A DNA stretch of 56,842 nt, from NCBI GenBank assembly GCA_026418625.1, contig JAOABA010000027.1, positions 1 through 56,842 of the forward strand. The letters run 5' to 3'. Under the pieces are notes generated by a model. It was not told where the DNA came from. It did no database searches and saw nothing but the letters and a program-made list of their open reading frames with translations. Shown piece after piece: positions 35,223 through 44,996 of the stretch. The stretch is from Candidatus Kapaibacterium sp. (GTDB taxonomy: Bacteria; Bacteroidota; Ignavibacteria; Kapaibacteriales; UBA2268). Within the stretch, counting starts at the first letter, position 1. Every line of letters starts with the position of its first letter. The translations under genes and the position numbers were made by a program.

Positions 35223-36203
35223 ATGAATTCTATTTTTAGTTCAAAAATGTTAGATGAAGCTCGAAGGGTCCTATCTGAGGAGATTCAAGCTCTTACTCAT
35301 ACCAAAGATAACTTGGATGATAATTTTTCTTTAGCTGTTGAATTAATAATAAATGCAAAGAAAATAATAGTAACTGGTGTAGGTAAATCAGGTCTAATTG
35401 GAAGAAAGATTGCTGCTACTTTTTCAAGTATTGGCAAGCCTGCCGTTTTTCTAAACCCCGTCGAAGCACTTCACGGTGATATTGGTTTGGTTGAAAGCGG
35501 AGATTGCGTTATTATGCTATCCAAAAGTGGAAGCACTGAAGAAATCATAAGGCTTGTTCCATATTTAAAGGGTAGAAAGGCTAAGATAGTTTCTATAACA
35601 GGCAACAGACACTCTTTTCTTGCTACCAATGCTGATGCATCTATTGACGCTACCGTTGCTCGTGAAGCTTGTCCCTTGAATATTACTCCAACCTCCAGCA
35701 CAACTGTTGCTTTGGCAATAGGAGATGCTCTTGCTGCTTGTTATATGATTGAAAAAAATGTAACTCAAGTTGATTTTTCAAAGCAACACCCCTTAGGACA
35801 GCTCGGCAAAAATATCACGTTAAAAATCAAAGATGTTATGCATACTAATGACAATTTACCGAAAGTATATATTGGTTCATCATTCAAAGATTCTATTATA
35901 GAAAATACTAACAAAGGTCTTGGTTGTGTCTGTGTAATAGATAGAGATGGAAAGTTAAGCGGGTTAATAACAGACGGGGATATTCGAAGGGCTTTACAGA
36001 AATTTGATGATATAAGGAATTATACAGTTGAAGATATTATGACTAAAAGTCCTGTCTCAATATCACCAGAGGCATATATCGGCGAAGCTCTTACTCTAAT
36101 GGAAAACAGGCAAAGCCAAATCTCAGTTTTACCAGTAATTGATGATGAACAAAAATGTGTTGGTGTTGTGAGAATTCACGACATTATTAGAAGCGGTATA
36201 TAA
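35223..36203 (+). CDS. kdsD: Arabinose-5-phosphate isomerase (KdsD/KpsF)
   Basis: 326 residues. A SIS domain (GVGKSGLIGRKIAATFSSIG; EALHGDIGLVESGD; LSKSGSTEEI; PTSSTTVALAIGDALA) is followed by two CBS domains (~205-326; IKDVMHTNDNLPKV and VEDIMTKSPVSISPEA). It makes arabinose 5-phosphate for Kdo in lipopolysaccharide. Its TAA directly abuts the TGA of the convergent RodZ-like gene. The short distance to the korAB terminator leaves little room for its own promoter, so it may depend on read-through. Confidence 0.92.
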   Translation: MNSIFSSKMLDEARRVLSEEIQALTHTKDNLDDNFSLAVELIINAKKIIVTGVGKSGLIGRKIAATFSSIGKPAVFLNPVEALHGDIGLVESGDCVIMLSKSGSTEEIIRLVPYLKGRKAKIVSITGNRHSFLATNADASIDATVAREACPLNITPTSSTTVALAIGDALAACYMIEKNVTQVDFSKQHPLGQLGKNITLKIKDVMHTNDNLPKVYIGSSFKDSIIENTNKGLGCVCVIDRDGKLSGLITDGDIRRALQKFDDIRNYTVEDIMTKSPVSISPEAYIGEALTLMENRQSQISVLPVIDDEQKCVGVVRIHDIIRSGI

Positions 36204-37133
36204 TCAATTTGGTTTCTTCTTTTTTTGTTCTTCTTCAAGGCTCTTAAACGATGGAATCACAGGTGATGGTTCAAGTAGTGGAACCGGTTCAGGTTTTTCT
36301 TCGTTCTTTTTTAACCTTTTTTTCAAACTTGTATCTCCAAGCACAGACCAAGGAGATGAAGAAACATCAACTTTTTCTCTTGTAATTCGAACATTTCTGA
36401 TTACGCTTCCTTTAGTTCCAAATGGTGGGAGTTGCTGACCGTCTTTTGTAAAAATGACCCCACCTTCATTTCCTATTGTAAGAATAAAATATTCAGCAGC
36501 AGACCATCTTTTTGTCATTTCAGGCAGCATATCTAATTCCTCGCTTGATTTTCCATCAATTATTATTCTTAACCAAGTCTTTTCAATACATCTTGCTTCA
36601 AGAACTAAACTATCTCCTTCAAAAATTTTGGGAAGATTAATTCTATTGGTGTTTCCAATTACTGCTGTGTCTGGGGTTTTTAGCTTATCATTAACCAAAT
36701 TATCATTTGTTCCTGATGAAAAGAATGTGAAATAAATTAAAGCAATCAAAGCTAGACCAATGGCTGAATATATCAAATAGTTGACTAAAACTGACTGATT
36801 TTTATTTAATAATTTTATTGATTCAGTTAATTGTCCACTTTTCTTGGAATCATCAATATAAGTTGGATTTGAGGAGTAAACAGGTAGTTCTTCTTTCTTG
36901 CCGGTCTTTTTAATATATTCAATTGCATCATTAATCAAATTTTCAGGAATTTTTAGAAATTGTGCATAAGTTTTGAGGAAACCAATCATATAGACTGGTG
37001 GTAGAAAGCTAAAATCGTTATCTTCCAGTGCTAATAAGATATGTGAGCGAATTTTGGTTCTATCGCTAACATTTTCTATAGTCAAATTTAAATTTTGACG
37101 AAACTCTTTAAATGGAAGATAAGGTTTATCCAT
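36204..37133 (-). CDS. RodZ-like helix-turn-helix membrane protein
   Basis: 309 residues from ATG 37133 (MDKPYLPFKEFRQNLN); an in-frame ATG 63 bp upstream would add a hydrophobic stretch out of place for this family. Layout: N-terminal HTH_25-type domain (~5-75; LNLTIENVSDRTKIRSHILL), a linker, one transmembrane helix (~115-138, YSAIGLALIALIYFTFF), then a DUF4115-type C-terminal domain and a Lys/Glu/Pro-rich tail. RodZ proteins link MreB to the membrane in cell-shape control. Confidence 0.8.
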   Translation of the reverse strand: MDKPYLPFKEFRQNLNLTIENVSDRTKIRSHILLALEDNDFSFLPPVYMIGFLKTYAQFLKIPENLINDAIEYIKKTGKKEELPVYSSNPTYIDDSKKSGQLTESIKLLNKNQSVLVNYLIYSAIGLALIALIYFTFFSSGTNDNLVNDKLKTPDTAVIGNTNRINLPKIFEGDSLVLEARCIEKTWLRIIIDGKSSEELDMLPEMTKRWSAAEYFILTIGNEGGVIFTKDGQQLPPFGTKGSVIRNVRITREKVDVSSSPWSVLGDTSLKKRLKKNEEKPEPVPLLEPSPVIPSFKSLEEEQKKKKPN

Positions 37134-37295
37134 AATTTTTTTCTTTATATCATACAAATATAATAAAAATAAAGAACTTATCAATAAACAATTCAAAATT
37201 AAGCATTTAATTTATCATAATTGAATAATTAGTTGAAATAAAATTTATGAATTTGTTTAAATTTAATGTTTTTTAATTTTAAATTTTTTGTAAAA

Positions 37296-38429
37296 ATGTT
37301 TAAGTTAATTATTCCAATTTTTTTAGCTCCTCTTTTTTGTGTTTCTCTTGTTACTGCCCAAATTATAGACTTTAATAATAATGATTTAATATCAAAATTC
37401 TCAATGATTAATGACATAAGTTTTTTAAATTCAACGAACGATACGGTAATTAATTCCTCATCACAAAGCATTAATAATACTAATTTGACTAATGATAATA
37501 CACTTTATGTTAATTTTAATAATTTCACATACGCTGATAAACATAGATACACCATTGACGGTTCACAACCACTTGAGTTTACAAAAATCAAGCCAATACC
37601 AGCAATTTTATTTGGTGCAGGTTATACGGGCATCTTCGTCCTTCAACACATCGGTCAGATGAAAACAATCTGGAAAGAAACTGGTAAATTTCACTTTCAG
37701 GAGGATGGATATTACGCTTTATATTCGGATAAAGCAGGTCATTTTTTTGGAACTTACCTTTCTTCTTATGTTCTTTCAGAAACTATGATGACAATAGGAT
37801 TTAGTTGGGATGCCGCTTCAATATGGGGGGCTGTGCTTGGATTAGCTTATACAACATACGTCGAAATCAACGATGGTTTTGCAGTGAATTGGGGTTTTTC
37901 TATGTCAGACTTCTATGCTGATATAGCTGGGGCTGGATTTTTCTTGGCACAACACTATATTCCTTTTTTGCAAAACTTTACTCCAAAATTTATGTATATG
38001 CCTTCACCTTGGACTGGTAATAACTACAGAATACCCTCAGAAATGTTCATTGATGATTATAGCTCTCATACTTTGTGGTTATCTGTTAATGTTTATAATT
38101 TATTACCAGATAATTTAAAAAAATACTGGATTCCTTGGTTAGAAATTAGTTTTGGGTATGCAGTAAGAAATTTGTGTGACCCAATTAATTACAAATGCCC
38201 ACCGGAATCTGAAAAGTTTTCTGACCTTGTTTATGGCAATCCAAAATTTATTATTGCCCTTGATTACGACTTGGTTAAGATGCTACCCGATGGAGGAAAT
38301 TTCTGGAATTGGCTTAAACAATCTCTAAACCATTTCAAACTGCCTTCACCAGCAATTGAGTTTGGTTCTACGACAAAATTTTATCTAATTTATCCTATAC
38401 CAATTAAGATTGGAAATGTAAGATTTTGA
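37296..38429 (+). CDS. DUF2279-type membrane protein
   Basis: 377 residues from ATG 37296, which begins a good signal peptide (MFKLIIPIFLAPLFCVSLVT); an ATG ten codons earlier is possible. The core, residues ~85-225, matches the DUF2279/YfiM pattern: DKAGHFFGTYLSSYVLSE, AYTTYVEINDGFAVNWGFS and MSDFYADIAGAGFF. The remainder resembles an outer-membrane beta-barrel-like C-terminus. No function is established for this family. Confidence 0.72.
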   Translation: MFKLIIPIFLAPLFCVSLVTAQIIDFNNNDLISKFSMINDISFLNSTNDTVINSSSQSINNTNLTNDNTLYVNFNNFTYADKHRYTIDGSQPLEFTKIKPIPAILFGAGYTGIFVLQHIGQMKTIWKETGKFHFQEDGYYALYSDKAGHFFGTYLSSYVLSETMMTIGFSWDAASIWGAVLGLAYTTYVEINDGFAVNWGFSMSDFYADIAGAGFFLAQHYIPFLQNFTPKFMYMPSPWTGNNYRIPSEMFIDDYSSHTLWLSVNVYNLLPDNLKKYWIPWLEISFGYAVRNLCDPINYKCPPESEKFSDLVYGNPKFIIALDYDLVKMLPDGGNFWNWLKQSLNHFKLPSPAIEFGSTTKFYLIYPIPIKIGNVRF

Positions 38430-38500
38430 AAATTTAATTGTTAATTAAATAATAATAATTATTTTTATTTTTTATATTTTAGCAAAATCAGAGAGTTTTT

Positions 38501-39352
38501 TTGAATAGCGGTTACGAGAAAAAAAATACTATTGAAATTTTAAAGAATGGAAAAAACGGAGTAGGTAAACACTATTTTGAATTTAAAACCGAAAGTGAAA
38601 GGTTTGTTGATTCTCCAAAAATTAGTGTGATTATTCCTGTATTTCAAGAAGAAAAAATATTGGAAAAAACTTTACAGAAATACTCTGATATTCTCAGAAC
38701 AAAATATAATTTTGAATTAATAATAAGTGATGGTGGAAGCACCGACCGAACGATTGAAATTGCACAAAAATATGCTGATATAGTTGTCAGACATAATGAA
38801 CCAAGAAAACAAACAATTGCCGAAGGCAGAAACAAAGGTGCATCTGCTTCAAGAGGTGATTTGTTAGTATTTATTAATGCTGATACCGTTCCCGAAAATC
38901 CTGAATTGTTTTTTAATTTTATAAGCCAGTTAATTGATGGGAAAAATAAATTCAGCAAGTTCGATGCTTTGGCGACAAGAGTTTATGTAGCTAAGGATGA
39001 AAGACTTTTTAAAGATTTAATTTTTTATTTTTTTCATAATTTTTATGTCAGATTGTTAAATATGATTGGATTGGGAATGGGAAGGGGAGAATGTCAGATA
39101 ATTAAAAGGACGGTTTTTGAAAAAGTAGGTGGATATAATCCCAAGATAATAGCTGGTGAAGATTTTGATTTATATAAGAGAATTTCTTCAGTGGGAAGTA
39201 TAGGTTTTGTAAATGAATTAGTAGTTTTAGAATCTCCAAGAAGATTTAGGAAATATGGATATTTGAGAATTATTTTTTCTTGGGTTGTAAATTCTCTTTC
39301 AGTTATTTTTTATGGTAAATCTGTCTCCGATGAATGGGAGCCGGTAAGATAA
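38501..39352 (+). CDS. Family 2 glycosyltransferase
   Basis: 283 residues. The only upstream start is TTG 38501 (AGAG 10 bases before it); no ATG lies before the catalytic domain. GT-A fold motifs start at ~residue 40: ISVIIPVFQEE, ISDGGSTDRT, AEGRNKGASASRGDLLVFIN and ADTVPENP (the DxD position reads NAD). A C-terminal membrane-associated helix is likely (IIFSWVVNSLSVIFY). Probable role in glycan or lipid glycosylation; substrate unknown. The ~40-residue N-terminal extension is unusual. Confidence 0.82.
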   Translation: MNSGYEKKNTIEILKNGKNGVGKHYFEFKTESERFVDSPKISVIIPVFQEEKILEKTLQKYSDILRTKYNFELIISDGGSTDRTIEIAQKYADIVVRHNEPRKQTIAEGRNKGASASRGDLLVFINADTVPENPELFFNFISQLIDGKNKFSKFDALATRVYVAKDERLFKDLIFYFFHNFYVRLLNMIGLGMGRGECQIIKRTVFEKVGGYNPKIIAGEDFDLYKRISSVGSIGFVNELVVLESPRRFRKYGYLRIIFSWVVNSLSVIFYGKSVSDEWEPVR

Positions 39353-39398
39353 ATTTAAAGAAAACTAATGATTTTGTTAATTACTTCGGTTAATATAA

Positions 39399-42300
39399 AT
39401 GAAACAGGTTATTGGAGCTTGTCTTGGAGCATCCTCAATTTCACTTGTAAAAATTGCTTCTAACAATGGCAATATATCAATTCTTGAAGCAATAAATCTT
39501 CCTCATAACGGTGACCCAAAAGGAGTTTTCCACTCAAAATTACTTGAATTCAATCAGGAATACCTTCCAGTGGTTGTAACAGGTAGAAAATTCAGGAAAT
39601 TGGTTAATTTTACAAATATTTCAGAGCCTGAAGCAACCGAACTTGCTTTCAAACATTTCAATCAAAACAATGATAATTTTGTTGCTATTGCTTCGCTCGG
39701 TGGAGAAACCTTTATGATTTATCCGCTTGATGAGAGTGGAAAAATTACTGATGTTATCACGAGAAATCAATGTGCTTCTGGAACGGGTGAATTCTTCCTT
39801 CAACAATTAAAAAGGATGAATTTAAATATTGATGAAGTAATGGAAGTTTCAAAAGGTGCTAATCCATATAAAGTTTCAGGTCGCTGCTCAGTTTTTTGTA
39901 AATCTGATTGCACACATGCTTTGAATAAAGGAATACCCCAAGCTGAAGTTACCTCGGGCTTAGCATTGATGATGGCAGAAAAAGTTGAGGATTTACTTAA
40001 AAAGGTAAGGAATGGTAAAGTATTAATTGTCGGCGGTGTTACTCGCAACTCATCTGTAATGGAATTTCTTAGACAAAAGCTCGACGATATTGTTATTCCG
40101 GAGTATGCAACCTATTTTGAAGCTTTAGGTGCTGCTATTTATGGTCTTAATAACAAAGTAGAAGAATTTGATAATTACCATTCAATTTTTAAAAATGGCT
40201 CAAGCTCATTCGTGTTTCATCCACCATTAGAAAATTTTAAAGACTATGTCGAATTTCGTTCCTTTCAGAAAGGACAGGCAAAAGATGGTGATGTATGTAT
40301 TTTGGGGCTTGATGTTGGTTCAACTACTACCAAAGCTGTAATTATCAGAGTAAGTGATAATCAAATTTTAGGCTCAGTATATCTTTATACTCACGGCAAC
40401 CCAATAGAAGCTGCAAAAAAATGTTATTCAGAGTTATTAAGGCAGATTCCCGAAAAAATCAAAATAATCGGGCTTGGAACTACGGGATCAGGCCGCCAGA
40501 TAGCGGGTTTGCATGCTTTAACCGAAGGTGTTTTTAACGAAATTATTGCTCATGCAACAGCTGCAATATATTTTGATCCAGATGTTGATACCATTTTCGA
40601 AATTGGTGGACAGGATGCCAAATATACTTATATAGTTAATAAAGTTCCAGCTGATTATGCAATGAATGAGGCATGTTCTGCTGGAACCGGCTCTTTTATC
40701 GAAGAATCAGCCTATGAATCTCTTGGTGTGAAGGTGAATGAAATTGAACCTATTGCTATGAGAGCAAAACACCCCCCAAATTTCAGCGATCAATGCTCAG
40801 CATTCATTAGTTCTGATATCAAAACAGCTCAGCAGGAAAATATAAGCAAAGATGATATTATCGCAGGACTTGTATATTCAATTTGTTTAAACTATGTTAA
40901 TCGAGTTAAAGGAAATAGAACTGTCGGAAAGAAAATATTAATGCAGGGTGGAGTATGTTATAACAAAGCTATTCCGATAGCTATGGCTGCTTTAACTGGA
41001 AAGAAAATTATTGTTCCTCCAGAACCCGGCTTAATGGGTGCCTTCGGCGTTGCTTTAGAAGTAAAAGAAAAAATTGAACTTGGTTTAATGGAGCCAAAAG
41101 AATTTGATTTAGCAGAACTTGCTGAACGAAATGTTACATATAAAAAACCATTTATTTGTGTTGGTGGAAAAGAGAAGTGTGATCTCGCCTGTCCAATCAA
41201 TCTTATAGAAGTTCAAGGCAAAACTTATCCTTTTGGTGGAGCCTGTAACAAATATTATAATATTTTGAGCAAGAAAAAGGTTGATGTCAATAAATATGAT
41301 TACGTAAGTAAAAGACAATACTTAACTTTCGAAAAATATGCTCCAGCGATTGAATTGCCAGACACAGCCAAAACAGTCGGAATAAATCAGTCTTTCCATA
41401 CTCACACAATTTATCCTCTTTACTATAATTTTTTCACAAAATTAGGATTTAAGGTCATACTTTCTGATGAGGTTAATGATAAGGGGCTTGAACGAGAACT
41501 AACTTCATTCTGCTATCCAGCTCAAATTTCCCTTGGTCTATTTTATGATTTGTATGAAAAACAACCTGATTATTATTTTGTCCCTGAAATCTTTGAAATG
41601 TATGTCGAAGATTCAGAATATCAAAGGCTCGATTTCAATTGCACTTGTGTTTTTGTTAGTGGAGAGCCTTTCTACCTAAAACAGGCATTTAAAGATATTA
41701 TTGACACAAAAAAATTAATATCACCCTTTTTCAATTTTGCTAATGGTTTTGATAAAGAGGAAGAAAAATTTATCGAGGTAGCTAAACAAATTGGTATTTA
41801 TGATGAAGTTAAAATTAAGGAAGCTTTTAAATATGCACTTAAAATGCAGGAAAGCTACCAAAAAGAATTGTTCTCAATGGGCGAAGAATTCCTCGAATTT
41901 TTAAGAAATAATCCTGATGAATTTGCAATTGTTTTAGTTGGTCGTCCATATAATTCTTTTGCAGAACACGCAAACAAAGGTATTCCTAAGAAATTTGCAT
42001 CTCGAGGTGTATATGTGGTTCCTTTTGATATGTTTGATTATAGGAAGGAAGTGATTGACGATAATCAGTATTGGGAAGGAGGCAAGAAAATTCTAAAAGT
42101 CGCTAAAATAATCAAAAGTAATGACCAACTTTTTGCAACATATATCTCTAATTTTTCTTGTGGTCCTGATTCAATGCTTTTGACGACTTTTCGTTCAATT
42201 ATGGGAACCAAACCATCACTGACATTAGAACTCGATGGTCATACTGCCGATGCAGGCATTAACACAAGAATTGACGCAGCTCTTGACATAATTAAAAATT

Positions 42301-43787
42301 ATAGAAAAATATCACACAAGGTTTCTGATCCCGATTATTCAGATTTTCAGCCAGCTAAAATTGAATTTGATGCTTTTCAAGGTTACTTTATTTCATCGGA
42401 CGGGGAAAAAGTGCCTTTGAATGATCCAAGAGTGGATATACTTATTCCTTCAATGGGTGATCTTGCAGCTCCTATGTTTGCAGCCGGACTGCGAAGTCAG
42501 GGCTTTAATGCAATACCAATGCCCGAGGGGAATCCCGAAATTTTAAAATACGGTAGATCAGTATCTTCGGGTAAAGAATGTTTACCTTTGATTTTATGTG
42601 TTGGTTCTCTGCTTGATTATCTCGAAAATAAATGGGACAAGAAACAATTCGTTGCTTTTTTTATTGTTCAAGGTGCTGGAAACTGCCGTTTAGGTCAATA
42701 CCCCGTAATTATTCGCGATATAATCAAGCGAAAAAAAATAAGGAATGTTGCGACATTAACATTGATGAACGAAGATGGATTTGCCGGATTGGGACCGAAT
42801 TTCGCGACGAGAGGCATTCAAACATTATTTGTTAGTGATGTTCTTGATGATATCCGCTCAGCAATTATGGCTCACGCTGTAAATCCCGACGTAGGTTTGA
42901 AAATTTTCTACGAAGAATATGAAAAATTGAACGAAACTTTCGAAAAATCACCTGATGACATTTATAAAGCTTTAGAAAAATTTTCAAAAGTTATAAGGGA
43001 AAAAGTTCCAGCTAAAATACCTATTGAACACGCTAAATATATCGCTTTATGTGGTGAGATCTACGTAAGACGCGATCATTTTTCCCATAAATGGCTAAAT
43101 AGAAAATTTGCTGAGAAGGGTTTTGTCCTAAAAGATGCTTACATAACTGAGTGGATTTATTATGTTGATTATCTGCTCAAGCAAAAGCTTTTAGAGCCCG
43201 AAACCTCATTATCTAAAAAAATTGAAAGATGGATAAGGGTTTATTATATGAGACGCGCTGAACATAAAATTAAAAAGATTCTTGCTAAAACAGGTTATTA
43301 CAAATATTCAAGAACTGAAATAGAGCCTCTCTTGAATCATAGCAAACATATTATACCGATGGAATACAAAGGTGAACCGGGCTTAACTCTTGGTGTTGCA
43401 CTGCACGAAACTATCGAAAAATACTGTGGAGTCATTAATCTTGGTCCATTTGGATGTATGCCCACAAGATTTACTGAGGCTGTTTCCATACCTGAAATGA
43501 AAATTGAAAATAAGATTCAGGTCTCTCGCATTTATAAAAAAGATTATAAATTACCTTCAGTTTTCAATGGAAAAATGAATATACCTTTCTTAACTATTGA
43601 AACTGATGGAAATGTATTTCCACAAGTTATCGAAGCCCGGCTTGAAGCATTTACTCTTCAAGCAGAGCGAGTAGCAAAATTAATGCAAGCGGCTAAAATG
43701 AACGGTTGGTCAAAAGATCTACCACAAAGTCAGGTTAAAGACAATCAGTTTAAATTGATTGAAACAAAAGATATTCCAATTGAATAA
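39399..43787 (+). CDS. Acyl-CoA dehydratase activator-type protein, two BadF/HgdC ATPase domains plus DUF2229/HgdB-like part
   Basis: 1462 residues. Two activator ATPase domains are fused: domain 1 (1-~255) with CASGTGEFF (C125) and GRCSVFC (C163); domain 2 (~300-590) with LGLDVGSTTTK, IGGQDAKY, CSAGTGSF (C426) and DQCSAFISSDIK (C466). The cysteine pairs are spaced 38 and 40 apart, as in HgdC, where each subunit gives two ligands to one shared [4Fe-4S]. Residues ~660-900 look like DUF2229 (HTIYPLYYNFFTKLGFKVIL). The rest resembles the HgdB/dehydratase-like half with further cysteines. Proteins of this architecture are common in anaerobes but have no settled function; radical dehydration of a hydroxyacyl-CoA is one possibility. 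It stands alone, followed by a FabH-like gene. Confidence 0.82.
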   Translation: MKQVIGACLGASSISLVKIASNNGNISILEAINLPHNGDPKGVFHSKLLEFNQEYLPVVVTGRKFRKLVNFTNISEPEATELAFKHFNQNNDNFVAIASLGGETFMIYPLDESGKITDVITRNQCASGTGEFFLQQLKRMNLNIDEVMEVSKGANPYKVSGRCSVFCKSDCTHALNKGIPQAEVTSGLALMMAEKVEDLLKKVRNGKVLIVGGVTRNSSVMEFLRQKLDDIVIPEYATYFEALGAAIYGLNNKVEEFDNYHSIFKNGSSSFVFHPPLENFKDYVEFRSFQKGQAKDGDVCILGLDVGSTTTKAVIIRVSDNQILGSVYLYTHGNPIEAAKKCYSELLRQIPEKIKIIGLGTTGSGRQIAGLHALTEGVFNEIIAHATAAIYFDPDVDTIFEIGGQDAKYTYIVNKVPADYAMNEACSAGTGSFIEESAYESLGVKVNEIEPIAMRAKHPPNFSDQCSAFISSDIKTAQQENISKDDIIAGLVYSICLNYVNRVKGNRTVGKKILMQGGVCYNKAIPIAMAALTGKKIIVPPEPGLMGAFGVALEVKEKIELGLMEPKEFDLAELAERNVTYKKPFICVGGKEKCDLACPINLIEVQGKTYPFGGACNKYYNILSKKKVDVNKYDYVSKRQYLTFEKYAPAIELPDTAKTVGINQSFHTHTIYPLYYNFFTKLGFKVILSDEVNDKGLERELTSFCYPAQISLGLFYDLYEKQPDYYFVPEIFEMYVEDSEYQRLDFNCTCVFVSGEPFYLKQAFKDIIDTKKLISPFFNFANGFDKEEEKFIEVAKQIGIYDEVKIKEAFKYALKMQESYQKELFSMGEEFLEFLRNNPDEFAIVLVGRPYNSFAEHANKGIPKKFASRGVYVVPFDMFDYRKEVIDDNQYWEGGKKILKVAKIIKSNDQLFATYISNFSCGPDSMLLTTFRSIMGTKPSLTLELDGHTADAGINTRIDAALDIIKNYRKISHKVSDPDYSDFQPAKIEFDAFQGYFISSDGEKVPLNDPRVDILIPSMGDLAAPMFAAGLRSQGFNAIPMPEGNPEILKYGRSVSSGKECLPLILCVGSLLDYLENKWDKKQFVAFFIVQGAGNCRLGQYPVIIRDIIKRKKIRNVATLTLMNEDGFAGLGPNFATRGIQTLFVSDVLDDIRSAIMAHAVNPDVGLKIFYEEYEKLNETFEKSPDDIYKALEKFSKVIREKVPAKIPIEHAKYIALCGEIYVRRDHFSHKWLNRKFAEKGFVLKDAYITEWIYYVDYLLKQKLLEPETSLSKKIERWIRVYYMRRAEHKIKKILAKTGYYKYSRTEIEPLLNHSKHIIPMEYKGEPGLTLGVALHETIEKYCGVINLGPFGCMPTRFTEAVSIPEMKIENKIQVSRIYKKDYKLPSVFNGKMNIPFLTIETDGNVFPQVIEARLEAFTLQAERVAKLMQAAKMNGWSKDLPQSQVKDNQFKLIETKDIPIE

Positions 43788-43899
43788 CTTAATTTTTTCT
43801 TAACAAGTAACTTTTTTCTGTTCAAAGAAAAGAAATTATGAAACGTTTATAAAATATTAAAATTAACATTATCATTTAAAGTAGAAAGAAAGGATCTGA

Positions 43900-44994
43900 A
43901 TGTCCCAAAATATTTGGAGTGTTATAACAGCAACAGGCAGTTACATTCCTACAAAGATTGTCAAAAATGAAGATTTTTTAAATCACACTTTTTTTGATTC
44001 CGACGGTAAATTATTTGATAAAGCAAATAGCTATATAATTGAAAAATTTGAAGAAATAACAGGAATTAAGGAACGAAGATACGTTACAGATGATTTAGTT
44101 ACATCTGATATTGCTTATTATGCAGCTCTTGATTGTTTGGAATCATCAGATATAGATAAGGAAAGTCTTGATTATATTATAGTTGCTCATAATTTTGGAG
44201 ATGTTAGAGCAGATATTAGGCAATCCGATTTTGTCCCAACTCTTGCTTCGAGAGTAAAAAATAAACTTGAAATATCAAATCCTTATACAATTGCTTATGA
44301 TCTTCCATTTGGCTGTCCGGGTTGGCTTCAGGGCGTTATTCAAGGCGATTTTTACATTAAATCAGGAATGGCAAAAAAAGTAATGGTGATTGGTGCTGAA
44401 ACTCTCTCGAGGGTCTCTGATCCTCACGATAGGGATAGTATGATTTATTCCGATGGAGCAGGAGCCGTAATATTGGAAGCAAAAGAAAGCGAAGAACCTA
44501 TAGGTATTTTATCTCACTCATCACAATCCGCCACAAAAAATCACGCTTATCTACTATTGATGGGACCTTCTTATAACCCCGCTTTAAAAGGGAATCAACT
44601 TTACCTTAAAATGAGTGGGCATAATCTCTATAAATATGCTCTTCAAAATGTGCCAGAATTAGTAAAAGAGTGTATTGATAAAGCAAATGTTAGTTTAGAG
44701 CAAATAAAAAAGGTATTTATACATCAGGCTAACAACAAGATGGACGAGGAGATCTTGAAACGCTTCCATAAACTTTTTGGAATACAGAGTATGACCGCGA
44801 GAGAAATTTTTGATATTATGCCTATGACAATCTCCTGGCTTGGAAACAGTTCTGTTGCAACTCTTCCAACTCTTTTAGACCTTATGGTAAAAGGCAAATT
44901 ATCTGAACAGGAAGTCAGAAGCAAAGATGTAGTTGTTTTTGCTTCTGTTGGCGCTGGTATGAATATTAATTCTTTTACATATAAATTCGAATAA
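43900..44994 (+). CDS. 3-oxoacyl-ACP synthase III family protein (FabH-like)
   Basis: 364 residues; ATG 43900 has AAAGGA upstream. The thiolase-fold catalytic triad is complete: Cys139 in PFGCPGW, His275 in IHQANNKM and Asn316 in WLGNSSVATLPTLLD. It is longer than classical FabH (~317 residues), through an extra N-terminal stretch, so it may be a relative acting in special lipid or polyketide initiation. Its stop is 2 bp before purM. Confidence 0.85.
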   Translation: MSQNIWSVITATGSYIPTKIVKNEDFLNHTFFDSDGKLFDKANSYIIEKFEEITGIKERRYVTDDLVTSDIAYYAALDCLESSDIDKESLDYIIVAHNFGDVRADIRQSDFVPTLASRVKNKLEISNPYTIAYDLPFGCPGWLQGVIQGDFYIKSGMAKKVMVIGAETLSRVSDPHDRDSMIYSDGAGAVILEAKESEEPIGILSHSSQSATKNHAYLLLMGPSYNPALKGNQLYLKMSGHNLYKYALQNVPELVKECIDKANVSLEQIKKVFIHQANNKMDEEILKRFHKLFGIQSMTAREIFDIMPMTISWLGNSSVATLPTLLDLMVKGKLSEQEVRSKDVVVFASVGAGMNINSFTYKFE

Positions 44995-44996
44995 AT

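Noticed and set aside
37134-37196. A hydrophobic N-terminal extension of the RodZ-like protein
   Set aside because: RodZ proteins start with the helix-turn-helix domain; the extension is AT-rich upstream DNA read in frame.
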